NCBI GenBank assembly: GCA_019095985.1
Contig: CM032660.1
Location: forward strand, 57,522,045-57,586,044
DNA from: Streblospio benedicti
Lineage: Eukaryota > Annelida > Polychaeta > Spionida > Spionidae
Length of the DNA: 64,000 bases
Direction: 5' to 3'
Position 1 is the first letter of the stretch. Each line of letters starts with the position of its first letter. The notes beneath the pieces are model-generated. The model saw only the letters and a list, made by a program, of their open reading frames with translations, had not been told where the DNA came from and did not search any database. A program made the translations under genes and the position numbers. Positions 46,772 through 56,539 of the stretch are shown piece by piece.

Positions 46772-46960
46772 ACCGATGTCTCTGTAACCCCCAGCCTACA
46801 TACTTGGTCAATTATCATCTCAACCCAGAGGTTCGTGGGTTCGAATCCCAACTGAGGACGGAAATTACACTTCACTTCTGACTTTAAATTTGGCAGATCG
46901 GTTTCATTTTGTATATTAATACATTTGCTGATATACAAAATTGTTGTTGCTTGCCCGTGA
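46772..46960 (+). mobile_element. Second tRNA-like SINE, opposite orientation
   Basis: Starts directly after SINE copy 2. GGTTCGTGGGTTCGAATCCC at 46828-46847 is an almost perfect polymerase III B box with a T-loop-like context. The A-box region is diverged. Downstream, TTTTGTATAT...ATATACAAAA forms a hairpin. It does not fold as an intact tRNA gene. Confidence 0.55.
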
Positions 46961-47714
46961 AACGTCTAAACATTAAGCATCTAATTTACAAGGTAGAGGT
47001 GTGGGGAGTTGATGCATGTAATACCAAAGCAATAAAGGCATGAACAAATTGTTCTCTTGACAATGTTGTCTGCATGTACATGTATGTTTAGATACATCAG
47101 CAGACTTCCATGTGGAGAAGCAGATAACACAGTGCCCTATTATTCAGTGAAGCTAGCTATAATAAGCAAACTCACGCCAACTGAACAAGATCTACTGATA
47201 TTTTCGACTGATAGAGCACCAGTCTTACTGTTCGGCCATACACACAATCCGGTTATGGTGGATATCAACTCTGACACATGATTAATCTACACCATGTTTC
47301 ACTTAATCCAAACCAAAATTATAAGTCCCAGAGGGCGTATCCGGTCATAAAGGGTTAATTTTACCAAAGAATGCAATGGTTGTGAAATTCCATACCTAGA
47401 CATTCTCGTATACATTGTTGAAGGAAATGTTAATGCTACCATATTCTACAAAACTAGACTCCCACCAATATCTTAATTATAACAGTTGCCACCCCCGTCA
47501 TACTAAGAACAGCATACCTTATGCACAAGCACGTTGATTATGCACAATAATCGATGACCGTGAAAAGTTAGAATTTCACCTACAAGAAATGAAACGCGTT
47601 TTTCTTGATAGACAATATCCCCAACAATTAATCGAGGATGCTATAAGTAAGGCCAAAGCAATACCCAAAAGTGAGCTTCGAAAGGTAAAAAACAAACCTA
47701 GCCAGAAAATATTA

Positions 47715-49106
47715 GGCCAAACAGAATTGATAGTTTGGTTCCTGTTGGCTGAGATTGAGTAATTCAAGGGTAGGGGGAATAATATTTTATTTTATCATAA
47801 TATTTTATCATGAAACCAGGCAGGGTAGGTAGGAAAATGTTAAAAATTTTATGCAAAAATTCTCATAGTCAGGAGGTGTTCCTGTAGAATTGTATGGGCC
47901 TTAAAGGAAGGGTAGGGCGAAATTTTATCCGAAAATTTTCACAGAAGATCATATGTAAGGAATATTCAGCAACAGTGTGGGATCCATATACACGGGTTGA
48001 CATCAACAAACTCCAACAAGTACAGAGGAGGGCAGCCAGATTTGTCACCAATAGATTCCACAATACCAGCAGCCCAACAGCCATGCTGGAGGAGCTAGAA
48101 TGGGAAGACTTGGAGACAAGGAGGAAGAAGAAAAAATTATGTATGTTTTTTAAAATTCATCATCATCTCGTAAACATACAAATGCCTCAACATATTCATC
48201 CAGCATCCATAAGATCAAAAGGACACACATCTTGACATATTTTGAAATTCCGACATTGACAGATTACTATAGACACTCGTTCTTTCCAAGCACAGTAATT
48301 CTATGGAATAACCTGCCAGCAGAGGTGGTCAGCGTTCCTACACTGGAAGCTTTTAAAAGCCACCTAGCCCACGCCCACTTCTAAATCTTTAATTTCATTC
48401 TTGTTTTTAACCTGCACCACTAACAACTGTTTTTATCTTTGACTTCTTACTATCGGCCCTACACCACTCTGACTAACACTATCTTCTGTTCTCTTTTAAG
48501 CATAACACAACCTGTTTTGGGCGATAGTCATCATATCTGATGTTTTTTGCCGACACCAACACTCAGATTCAGCTTCAGATCAGACCTCGCCTTAGACTCG
48601 ACCAGCCAGCCTCACTTTGATGGGGCCACGTGGTGGTGGCTTGCTGGAGCTCGCTGTACATGTACGTTGGTCTTTGTTGTGCGAGACTAACCTAGCCTGA
48701 GGTCATGAGAACAGTTTGGGGTGAAGACAGTCAAATGTAACTGTATGCGTAGAAACTGAAACTGAAAGTTTTCACAGAAAATGTCGATAATCTGACCTAT
48801 TTTAATGAATTTACAGCCTCGATCATCTATCTAATGTTTCAATACGCAGCAGCTGACTCGCAATCGATACAAGACATTTGATAAAGGCTGGGCGCGCCAT
48901 CTACTATAAGGCAATAGTTTGTAACTGTCGTTTTCGTTTTTCATCAAGGATTGGTAAAACATTTCTTGAATTTTTTTCAGTTTTGAGGCGGAGTCAAGAT
49001 ATAACCATTTTATGACAAAAAATATGCTGGGGGACTTTATTAAGGGTCGGGGTGTTTTAAGAGGGGCGGGCGCCAACCAGAACCAAACTATCAATTCTGT
49101 TTGGCC
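47715..49106. mobile_element. Harbinger-like nonautonomous transposon, 1,392 bp
   Basis: Both ends begin GGCCAAACAGAATTGATAGT and continue to about 35 bp of terminal inverted repeat with two mismatches. The flanks are TTA on both sides (47712-47714 and 49107-49109), a 3-bp target duplication of the TWA type used by PIF/Harbinger elements. No transposase is present; the interior is AT-rich DNA plus an inserted LINE. It interrupts Penelope-like coding sequence on both sides. Confidence 0.85.
47947..48768 (+). mobile_element. 5'-truncated CR1/L2-like LINE with target duplication
   Basis: Encodes the RT C-terminal region: YSATVWDPYTRVDINKLQQV, RRAARFVTNRFHNTSSPTAM, then FFPSTVILWNNLPAEVVSVP (48280-48335). 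A 3' UTR ends in a GAAACT microsatellite-like tail at 48754-48768. TTTTCACAGAA flanks it on both sides (47936-47946 and 48769-48779), a perfect 11-bp target duplication. It sits inside the Harbinger-like element. Confidence 0.88.
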
Positions 49107-49605
49107 TTACCTTATACCCTTATCTACAATCCCCATAATCCCAATCTTGTTCCAATCGTGAAAGCATCCCTTCAAATGATGAATACAGACAATAGAATGA
49201 AAAGTGGTCTTTCCAATTGTAAATATGTCACTAGCTACCGCCAACCACCAAACCTCAAGAACCTTCTCACTAAAGCTTCTCATTGCAAACAAATTAGTGA
49301 AAGTGGAAGCTACAAATGTAAGGATAAAATGTGTGGTACCTGTGCACATACTGTAGAATGTGATAAGTTAAGATCAGATCAACAGGTCGTGAATTTAAGA
49401 TAAAAGGTCGCCTCTGTTGTAAGAGCAAAAATGTATTTATGTGTTCTGAACAAAGTGTTGGTATGACAAATGACACGTTAGCAGCACAAATGCGGGTGCA
49501 CAAGCATTTGTTAAATCTCTCCATTTGTAAGGTATGCGAATTACCAGTAGTTCGTAATATGTTTGATACTTGTTCCGAATTGCTACAGTTCTTCACCTCA
49601 TCACC

Positions 49606-49974
49606 CATACGGTTACAGGTTTACCTGAACCATAGTAATGGGAAAAGGCTAAAGAAGTTTTATGTTACCCGATGGACTGAAAAATCAGAAAGTGTGCATG
49701 TGTTACTTGCAAATTTCAATGTACTGGTAGAATCACTAGTCATTATAAGATGATGATGATGACAGCAAGACCAAATCAACAGCTTCGAATTTTTATCAGC
49801 TTTGATTATTATTGAAGATAACAATTTAAAAATGATAAGATGGAAATTAATGATACTGATGTCATATAAACGCGACTTGTAACGACACATGTCGCAAATG
49901 TCGCGATGCCCGCCCTTTGTTCCTCACAGTGCAATTTGTGTGTATCTCTTTAAAAAGTCTGGCTACCCCCTGTT
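49606..49974 (+). mobile_element. hAT right-end fragment
   Basis: Starts with RLQVYLNHSNGKRLKKF and TRWTEKSESVHVLLANFNVL, a hAT transposase region, nearly identical to 51014-51150. It then jumps to a terminal segment ending GTCTGGCTACCCCCTG at 49974. The reverse complement of this end matches 52381-52530. Internally deleted. It follows directly on Penelope-like sequence. Confidence 0.65.
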
Positions 49975-50174
49975 CACTCTACTGTTTCCCCACTATATTT
50001 TTCCATTATTAATCAGTCCGTTAAGTCAATATTGGGGATAACATGAATTTTAGAATGCCTGCCTTTAAGTTTGAGTTTAACAAAAGGGTTACAAATGTAG
50101 ATATGGGAACAAGAGTATGAGCCAATTTAGTTTGAAAACTTAAATTGCTCAAAATCATTTGTTTTTACATTTTA

Positions 50175-50813
50175 GATATTTAATGAGAATGGAATGCAAA
50201 AGCAATCAATGACAAGTTGGATGCAAAAGGACAGCTTCAACGGGAAGGAGCAATCAAAGTATCTATCTATTACCTGCTCCTGGTGATCAGATTTTGCCAA
50301 CTGTGGATTATCCACAATCAGTGTACAGTTATGGAGCGGATTAATCTACAAACTACTCTGATGCACAGCAATCGGCATATTATGGGTAGGTCTTTACGTT
50401 GTTTTTATTGATGTTTCCCTTTAATTGTAAATTACTATAATCCCAACCTATGAATAGTACTTTTAAGCGAAGAGATTGTGAACTGGACATTCAAATGTAT
50501 TGTTGTATATACCTAGGCAAAGTAACAAACAATAAATCAAATTAAAAATTAGCTTTATTTTCTGAAAATGTCAATCTTTGGTATACAGTATTTAGATAAA
50601 ACTTAGTGTAGATTTGTATGTCAAATGCTAAAATCAGTCTTATTATTTTCCAGTGATTATCGACAATATCTGGAACCAGCAAGTGCTGCAAACAACGGAG
50701 ATTCCTACGTGCATGGAAACTGCCGCTACCATGGACAATATCAGCCCTACAGCCGCCCTCACAACATGGACAGCTACAGGCAGCCACATCACAAGAGACA
50801 CCACCAATATTAG
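50175..50813 (+). CDS. Two spliced tyrosine-rich exons of unknown gene
   Basis: Exon X (about 50175-50385) follows a TTTTACATTTTAG acceptor and ends TATTATGG|GTAGGT. Exon Y (50654-50813) starts after TTTTCCAG and ends in TAG. Joined, GG|T keeps the frame: DAQQSAYYG + DYRQYLEPASAANNG, finishing QPHHKRHHQY. Composition is rich in Y, Q, S, N and H, like low-complexity tails of RNA-binding proteins, but no domain is identifiable. Exon X has one in-frame stop (TAA near 50340), so the copy is probably a pseudogene. The intron and position between two hAT-derived segments suggest capture of genomic DNA rather than retrocopying. Confidence 0.5.
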
Positions 50814-51013
50814 ATTCATTTTTATATATATTATATGACTGATTATAGATTGAGGAATAAAAAATATATAATGCGTGTGTTCATGATTACTATAAGGAGT
50901 TAGGTGGATGAGCTGGCAAATCCATGTGCCGCACGGAGCACTCACTGATCTAATCATATGGCTTTTTGGCAGTAGACAAACAGTAGATGAACCATGTGGT
51001 GTGATATGCCCTA

Positions 51014-51890
51014 GGTTACAGGTTTACCTGAACCATAGTAATGGGAAAAGGCTAAAGAAGTTTTATGTTACCCGATGGACTGAAAAATCAGAAAGTGTGC
51101 ATGTGTTACTTGCAAATTTCAATGTACTGGTAGAATCACTAGAGCCATAAGATGATCATAACAGCAAGACCAAATCAACTGCTATGGCTCTGCTGAATTC
51201 TGTAACCAGTTTAGATTATTATTGAAGATCAGATGCAGACTTTGCTTCCTCTTGTTAAAATACTACTGTAGGGCAGCATCAGTTGCAGTTTGGTCGATGC
51301 CATGGGACAAGCCAATATTCTCATAAATGTATTTAAAAAGAAGAGGGAAAATGGCTATGAACACTTACGGGGAACAATTTGTGACTTTGCAAAAGAAAAT
51401 GACATTGATGTAGCTTGTGTCAAGAATTGCTAAACGGCAGACAAAGAGAGCTAATGTACAATGTCTAACACCAAAAGAGCACTATAGAATCAATCTTTTT
51501 CTATCCATTCATGGACCATCTTATTGCCCAGATTGCCGATAGGCTTGGCTAAGATCAGCCAAGACTATTAGCAGAAATGCTGCTACCGCATAAAATGAAA
51601 TCTCTGGACCATGATACCATACAAAAAATAATAAGATGAATATGTGGACTTAATGGATACGCCAGCTACATTTGAAAATGAGATTGAAACCTGGTTGCAA
51701 GCAATTAATGATTGTCCATCTTTGGTAGAGATAAAGTGCACACACAAGTATCAGATAATACAAAGGTTTCTTTTTCCAAACGTTCATAATGTTCTAAAGA
51801 TTTTGGGGACAATGCCAGTGTCCACTGCAACATCTGAGAGGTCCTTTAGTACACTGCAGAATACCTATCTTAGGAACATATATATATAAC
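51014..51890 (+). mobile_element. hAT transposase fragment with dimerisation domain
   Basis: Begins with the same RLQVYLNHSNGKRLKKF segment as 49617, continues through disrupted frames (51480-51560, FYPFMDHLIAQIADRLG) and reaches 51644-51880 with FPNVHNVLKILGTMPVSTAT and SERSFSTLQNTYLRN, the conserved hAT C-terminal dimerisation motif. It has several stops and frameshifts. No left TIR was identified. Confidence 0.8.
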
Positions 51891-52370
51891 AACCAATAAC
51901 ATACCTTTTATATGGCCACAGTCAAAGCAACCACCCACCCTCCATCAAAAAAACATCCCAGATAGCATCAACGATAGACTTACTTCCATATCATCAGATG
52001 AAAATTTATTCAAAAAAAAGCTGCACCTGCATACCAAGAAGCCCTTCAAAAAAAGCGGATACAAATACACACTAAAATATCAAGCACAAGGCACAACACA
52101 AAACCAAGATACCCAAGATAAACACAAAATCAGAGTTAATAAACACCTGTAGACTGCTGATGAACATACGCTGAGTATAATTTGACAAATATATAGGCAA
52201 TATTTCAGTAATATAGTACCATTGTTATTATTGTAGATTGAAATGTAATGTTATGTTTCCATATCATTTATTTCGTGAAGATTGCATGTTAAGTGCATGA
52301 AACAATTTGTAGAAATATGTGATTAATAAAGATCAGTAAAACAACCGACTTATATAGACGTCTCTCTCCA
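51891..52370 (+). mobile_element. Penelope-like 3' fragment
   Basis: LTSISSDENLFKKKLHLHTK and KSGYKYTLKY (51985-52085) look Penelope-like coding. The following 200 bp match 39685-39890 and contain the third hammerhead-like fold. A fragment of a broken element. Confidence 0.65.
52270..52316 (+). ncRNA. Hammerhead-ribozyme-like fold 3 (decayed core)
   Basis: GTGAAGA (52275-52281) replaces the expected CTGANGA first base. GAAA is at 52299-52302. Stem II is reduced to TGCA/TGCA; stem III CAA/TTG; TA at the cleavage position; stem I ATTTC/GAAAT (52270-52274 with 52312-52316). Stem I differs from folds 1 and 2 yet still pairs. Confidence 0.6.
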
Positions 52371-52380
52371 TTGATCCATT

Positions 52381-52530
52381 CAGGGGGGTAGCCAGACTTT
52401 AAAAATGTGCGCAAGAATTGCACCGTGAGGAACAAAGCGTGGGCAGTAACATTCGCAACATGTGTCGCATTTATAGTGGCGTTATATCTGTATCATTAAT
52501 TTCCCTCTTATCATTATTAAATTGTTGATA
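52381..52530. mobile_element. hAT-type terminal segment, left-facing end
   Basis: Starts CAGGGGGGTAGCCAGACTTT and matches the reverse complement of the terminal segment ending at 49974 over about 140 bp (AATTGCACTGTGAGGAACAAA-like core; TATCATTAATTTCC). CAGGGG...CCCCTG ends are typical of hAT elements. The partner end to the right was not found. Confidence 0.6.
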
Positions 52531-52774
52531 GAATATTTTTATGATATGCAGATAATCCTAAGGCATTAAGAACAGGATACATTGCATCTATGCCATTAAA
52601 GATAAAACAATAGTCTACATTAAGATACATAGAAGTGTTACATAATTGTGGAACTATTTACCTAATAAGAACAAAAGTAGAAAAAAGCAGAAATCTTTTC
52701 TCACATCTCCAATACTTAAACAATCGAAAACAATACTAATAAGGAATTAAGTTGGCTAAAATTGAAAATACATG

Positions 52775-53812
52775 GAGAGCCAGCTCATTCGTCACAGAAT
52801 CAATTCGCAACCGATTTTGGTGACGAATCGACCCTTAAAACTTGTATACATTCGCCACGTTTTATCGAGCTCATTTGCATTCGCACTGAAAGATTGCTTG
52901 TTCACTCAGTTTTTTCATAGATACTCAGTTCTCTTTTAAAAAAGGCAGAGACTATTTATGTAGATGGTACGTTTAAAATTGCTAGGTTTTCACTGCTTCA
53001 TGAAGCAGAATGAAAACATAAAACAAATTCCTGGTCTATTTGTTTTCATGTTATCAAAAGCGGAAAAGGATTATACGGATTTAATTTCAGCAATAGTTGA
53101 TTTTGCAGGCGGGGTTCAAAATGTAAATTGGCAAACCATAATGTTAAGATTTTGAGGCAGCTACATGGAAAGCATTCAAAACAATTTTACCAAACATTGT
53201 ACTTTTGGGCTGCAATTTTCATTTCATACAGGCTATATATATAGAAATATTGAAAAATTTGGATTATCATCTTATTTAAGGCAAGGTAAAACTTATAAAT
53301 GCTGCAGATGTTTTTAGCGTTCTTGTCGTATGGGCATATTTTACCTTCATTTGAATTATTACAAGAAGTAGATAAACTCGAGAAGGAGGCCTTAAAAAAT
53401 TAATGGTTTACTATAAAAAAATCTTCGATAGAGTCATCTTTATGGCCTCCATCAGAATAGAGTACATTTAATAATAAGCGACGATAAGGACGCAGATGTA
53501 ATTTTTGATATGAAGCTTGTCAATGAAGATGTAAGATTAAGACATCAGAGACACACAGCAGTCTCTGAACAAAAAAACGTTTTTGCAGCCTGGGAAAAAT
53601 TAATTGCCGTAGAATGTTCTCCGATGGATATAGTTCGTGAGATAGCGTCCTTTCACGGACCTGTAATTACATACCCAAACAAACAAACCTCTCAGTCATA
53701 ATGTGAAAGCCTATTAATTTGTTATTGTATCTTTTATTGTATTGTTCAGGAAAGCTCTAGGCTCTTTTATAAAACGCCTTTCTGACTGTGTGTGGCGAAT
53801 GAGCTGGTATTC
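52775..53812 (+). mobile_element. MULE transposon with TIRs and 9-bp target duplication
   Basis: Ends are GAGAGCCAGCTCATTCGTCA (left) and GAATACCAGCTCATTCGCCA (right, minus strand). Both flanks carry AAATACATG (52766-52774 and 53813-53821), a perfect 9-bp target duplication as expected of Mutator-like elements. The interior encodes decayed MULE transposase: HCFMKQNENIKQIPGLFVFM (52995-53050) and later phrases up to LLQEVDKLEKEALKN (53355-53400). At 1,038 bp with multiple stops it is a dead, shortened copy. The right flank is LINE sequence, so it landed in or next to a LINE. Confidence 0.88.
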
Positions 53813-53821
53813 AAATACATG

Positions 53822-54062
53822 TACTGCCTTTACAGTAGTTACAGTGGCAATAGCTATGGGTCTGTAATTATCCTTATCTGTGGAGACCCTTTTTATCCTT
53901 AATAATTGGGACACTAAAGGTCTGCTTTAGCAAAGATGGTACGGATCTATGGATTAACAATTAAGACACATACAAAGTAGAACACTAATAGATATATCTG
54001 CGTATTTAAAATTACAATTTATCAATACCTGCTCTTTTACCTAATTTACGGTCCTTCTTAAC
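53822..54062 (-). mobile_element. LINE fragment, RT fingers region
   Basis: Minus-strand RVSTDKDNYRPIAIATV (53840-53900) plus about 150 bp of upstream noncoding sequence match 33060-33300 in opposite orientation and 56340-56420 in the same orientation. Truncated at the MULE target duplication. Confidence 0.7.
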
Positions 54063-54729
54063 ATCATTAACTTCACTGTAATTCACTGTAAAATGGGTTT
54101 TTATGCAACACCTGTATTTATTCATGCATGTAACTCTTTCAGAACTTTGAACAAGAGAAGGCTGAGAGGATCAGTGAGATAAAAGGTAAGAATCTGGTAA
54201 TCATTATCTCTCAAAATTAATTTGACTCAATAAGATATGTGAGTGTATAAAGGCGGTCTCTTTATGGATCTTTGCATTGGTATAATTTGGTCGCTTTAAG
54301 AGTTGAAATGAACTGAAATAAACTGAACAAAATTGGATTTTGTTGTCATTCAGGGCTCGCACTCCCACTCGAGATGTGGCTGAATCTGAGACGAGCTCAG
54401 GTCCCTCAACAAGAACTATGGCGGAAGCAGGTGTCACAGAGCGCGCAAACGCAAACGTATCGCGCGAGGCATGCAAACCCTGATGCGCACGCAAAATTTC
54501 CGAGTTCGCAAAAGTTTTATGCACCATACCCCTCGTGTGCCCGAGGCACTATGCAGGTATCCATAACCACTGATTTCGGCTTTAGTAGGCGTTGAGGCGT
54601 ATCACTGGTAGAGTGATACATTATTTGCTATTTTTTAATTGCAGCTATGAGGCCACTGTAGTCAGGCTGACCAGGGGTGGCCGCAGGACGGCCGCGGAGG
54701 TCGTAGAATGGGCTCGTCAACTGGAATTG
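54063..54729 (+). mobile_element. Exon-bearing repeat family, copy II first part
   Basis: Block A (54073-54142) with acceptor CTCTTTCAG precedes exon 54143-54185 (NFEQEKAERISEIK; donor AAAAG|GTAAGA), closely related to 32213-32264. Two further exon-like blocks follow. 54354-54556 (acceptor GTCATTCAG, donor ATGCAG|GTATCC) is open in the phase set by the first exon, with MWLNLRRAQVPQQELWRK and SQSAQTQTYRARHANPD. 54645-54729 (acceptor TTTTAATTGCAG, donor GAATTG|GTAAGT) encodes YEATVVRLTRGGRRTAAEVV and EWARQLEL, but its open phase does not follow directly from the previous exon. The composition is Q- and R-rich. Function unknown. Confidence 0.5.
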
Positions 54730-55744
54730 GTAAGTGGCCATATTATGTTGTTACTTCATTGGCTGTCACGTTTGCAATCTTATATTTTATGTGTAGTCGT
54801 CTAAGGCTGCAAGGCTGCAGGACGGCCTCATGGCCGAAATAAAAAAAAAGCTGTCAACTTTGCCTTTATGTGTGAACTCTGAGAGCGTCCACTTTTAGCT
54901 TAATTTCAAATATCCAAGTGAATAGAAGGGCCGTTGTGACTCTCGTTTGTGTTAGTTTAGAAAAAGGGTCTCACCAATTTCAGTTTGCTTTATTTTGAGA
55001 TCAAACGTGAACACCGTACTAGCATAGCAGGAAAGTTGATATGAACACATCATGTACGGCAAGATAAACGCTTGTTTACGTGAAAAGAAAACGATTGAAT
55101 TAATATAATAATATTACTAATAATCTATTGCAGAATATAAAACTCCATACATTTTAGAAATATGAAATAAAATAATATATTGATTGTAACTTTACAATTA
55201 GATAAGGTACACTCTCTAAACAGCAGCATGACTAGAATTAAGTAAAAATACACTGTTTGCTATGGTTTTGACTAGTAAATTATCACATAATGAGAGACTA
55301 CTTCCAAATTTACCAATAGATTTTCTATATAGAACTAAAACGAATCCATATTACTATTAACATAAAACTCTGACATGCTACATCTCAGGCTCAATTTGAA
55401 AAATGCTCTACAGATATTGTTGTATGCTACTGATGATTTACAAATTAAAATATTAATTGAATTATTAATTGAATTTTAGTACATAATTGGCTACCATATG
55501 TACTGCCTAGATAGGATTTAAATGGACTCAATTTTACATTATCAGAACACTTTTTAAATCTACTTAAAAGATTTCCAGGAGCATAAATAGCTTTATGTGA
55601 CACAAAATATCATTGTCATCTAATATGTTGCTGTAAATAGTAGTAGTAAAAGTAGTAGTGGTAGTAAAATAGCTTATCATCCATATACATACATGTCACC
55701 TTTAATGTTGAAAGACTTTCAGGGTTTAAAATAGATATTCATTT
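54730..55744. other. AT-rich stretch without recognisable genes
   Basis: A GGCTGCAAGGCTGCAGGACGGCC repeat-like phrase at about 54805, then a kilobase of AT-rich DNA with a short GTA/GTAGTA low-complexity stretch (55636-55665). No exon supported. Confidence 0.45.
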
Positions 55745-56520
55745 AGACTTGTTGCTGTTAAAAAATGAACTCGCTTGCAAATTCTGAGCAAATAGACAAT
55801 AATTTGTATAGAGCCGAGTGTGATGGTGCAATGATGCACGTATCATCAGCATACATAATATGATTAAAACGTATTCCATTGATATAACAACCAACCTTAG
55901 ATCTGTTTAGTTGACAGCTCAAATCATCCATATTTACATTAAATAAAATAGAGGACATAATGCCCACCTGCCTAACACCATTAGAGACAGTAAAAATTGG
56001 GAATAACAACTGTCCCAATGTACACAAAACTCTTGTTAACCTCTTGTTCTTAAGATTTTTAATGTTAGCGATGCCTATACCAGAACATTAAAAATCTTAA
56101 CGACACGAGGTTAACACCTCACACCTCTTCTAGCAAGTTTAGCAAATAGGCATCCAGGAGGCATACATATACACGACTGTTCTTATATTTCTAACAATCT
56201 ATAATCTAATTCAAAGTGAAAATACACAAGCCTGTACCTAATTTATCTTTTAAACCAAATCGGTTACAGCTGGTTATAAGATAATCTTTTAACCGTGTTA
56301 ATAGAATAATTTCAACAATCTTTGATACAACAGTGGCAATAGCTATGGGTCTGTAATTATCCTTATCTGTGGAGACCCTTTTTATCCTTAATAATTGGAA
56401 CAATAAATGTCTGCTGCACATACAAAGAAGAGATCGGACTAGAGGTTGTCATGGAATGACTGCGTATTTAAATAATAGGAAATACAGAACTTTATGCAAA
56501 GAGTGGCAGTTTTACCTAAT
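55745..56520 (-). mobile_element. LINE reverse transcriptase with embedded palindrome
   Basis: Minus strand: 56206-56421 gives STDKDNYRPIAIATVVSKIV and TSCNRFGLKDKLGTGLCIFT (fingers). 55758-56027 gives FTVSNGVRQVGIMSSILFNV, then NHIMYADDTCIIAPSHSALY with the catalytic YADD. Between them, at 56039-56113, lies a palindrome (TTAACCTC...GAGGTTAA). The same palindrome sits at the equivalent place in the 33.2 kb copy. Frameshifts make it inactive. Confidence 0.82.
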
Positions 56521-56539
56521 TTGTCACCGTGGGTGGTCC

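Larger units (their letters stand above)
45548..49605 (+). mobile_element. Penelope-like element fossil, split by later insertions
   Basis: Parts in order: an N-terminal region (45560-46100; EFCRRLRLKEFFHEED, NDDIVIKEADKEGVICLMD), the start of RT (46180-46240; FRPIIAGPAAPTSIELV), then foreign SINE and AT-rich DNA (about 46280-47020). A late-RT region follows (47440-47710; CHPRHTKNSIPYAQAR, MKRVFLDRQYPQQLIEDAIS), then a 1,392-bp DNA transposon. Last comes the region before and within the GIY-YIG endonuclease (49107-49600; TLIYNPHNPNLVPIV, KCKDKMCGTCAH, DTLAAQMRVHKHLL). This RT-then-GIY-YIG order defines Penelope-like elements. It has multiple breaks besides the insertions and is clearly dead. 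Confidence 0.82.

Noticed and set aside
46790-46870. A functional tRNA gene around GTGGGTTCGAATCCC
   Set aside because: The B box is excellent but the acceptor stem, anticodon arm and A box do not pair as a tRNA; a SINE head fits better.
46925-46975. A fourth hammerhead, because of GTGAAACGTC near 46960
   Set aside because: The expected CTGANGA half is not in place (CTGATAT instead) and the stems do not pair; a SINE hairpin explains the sequence.
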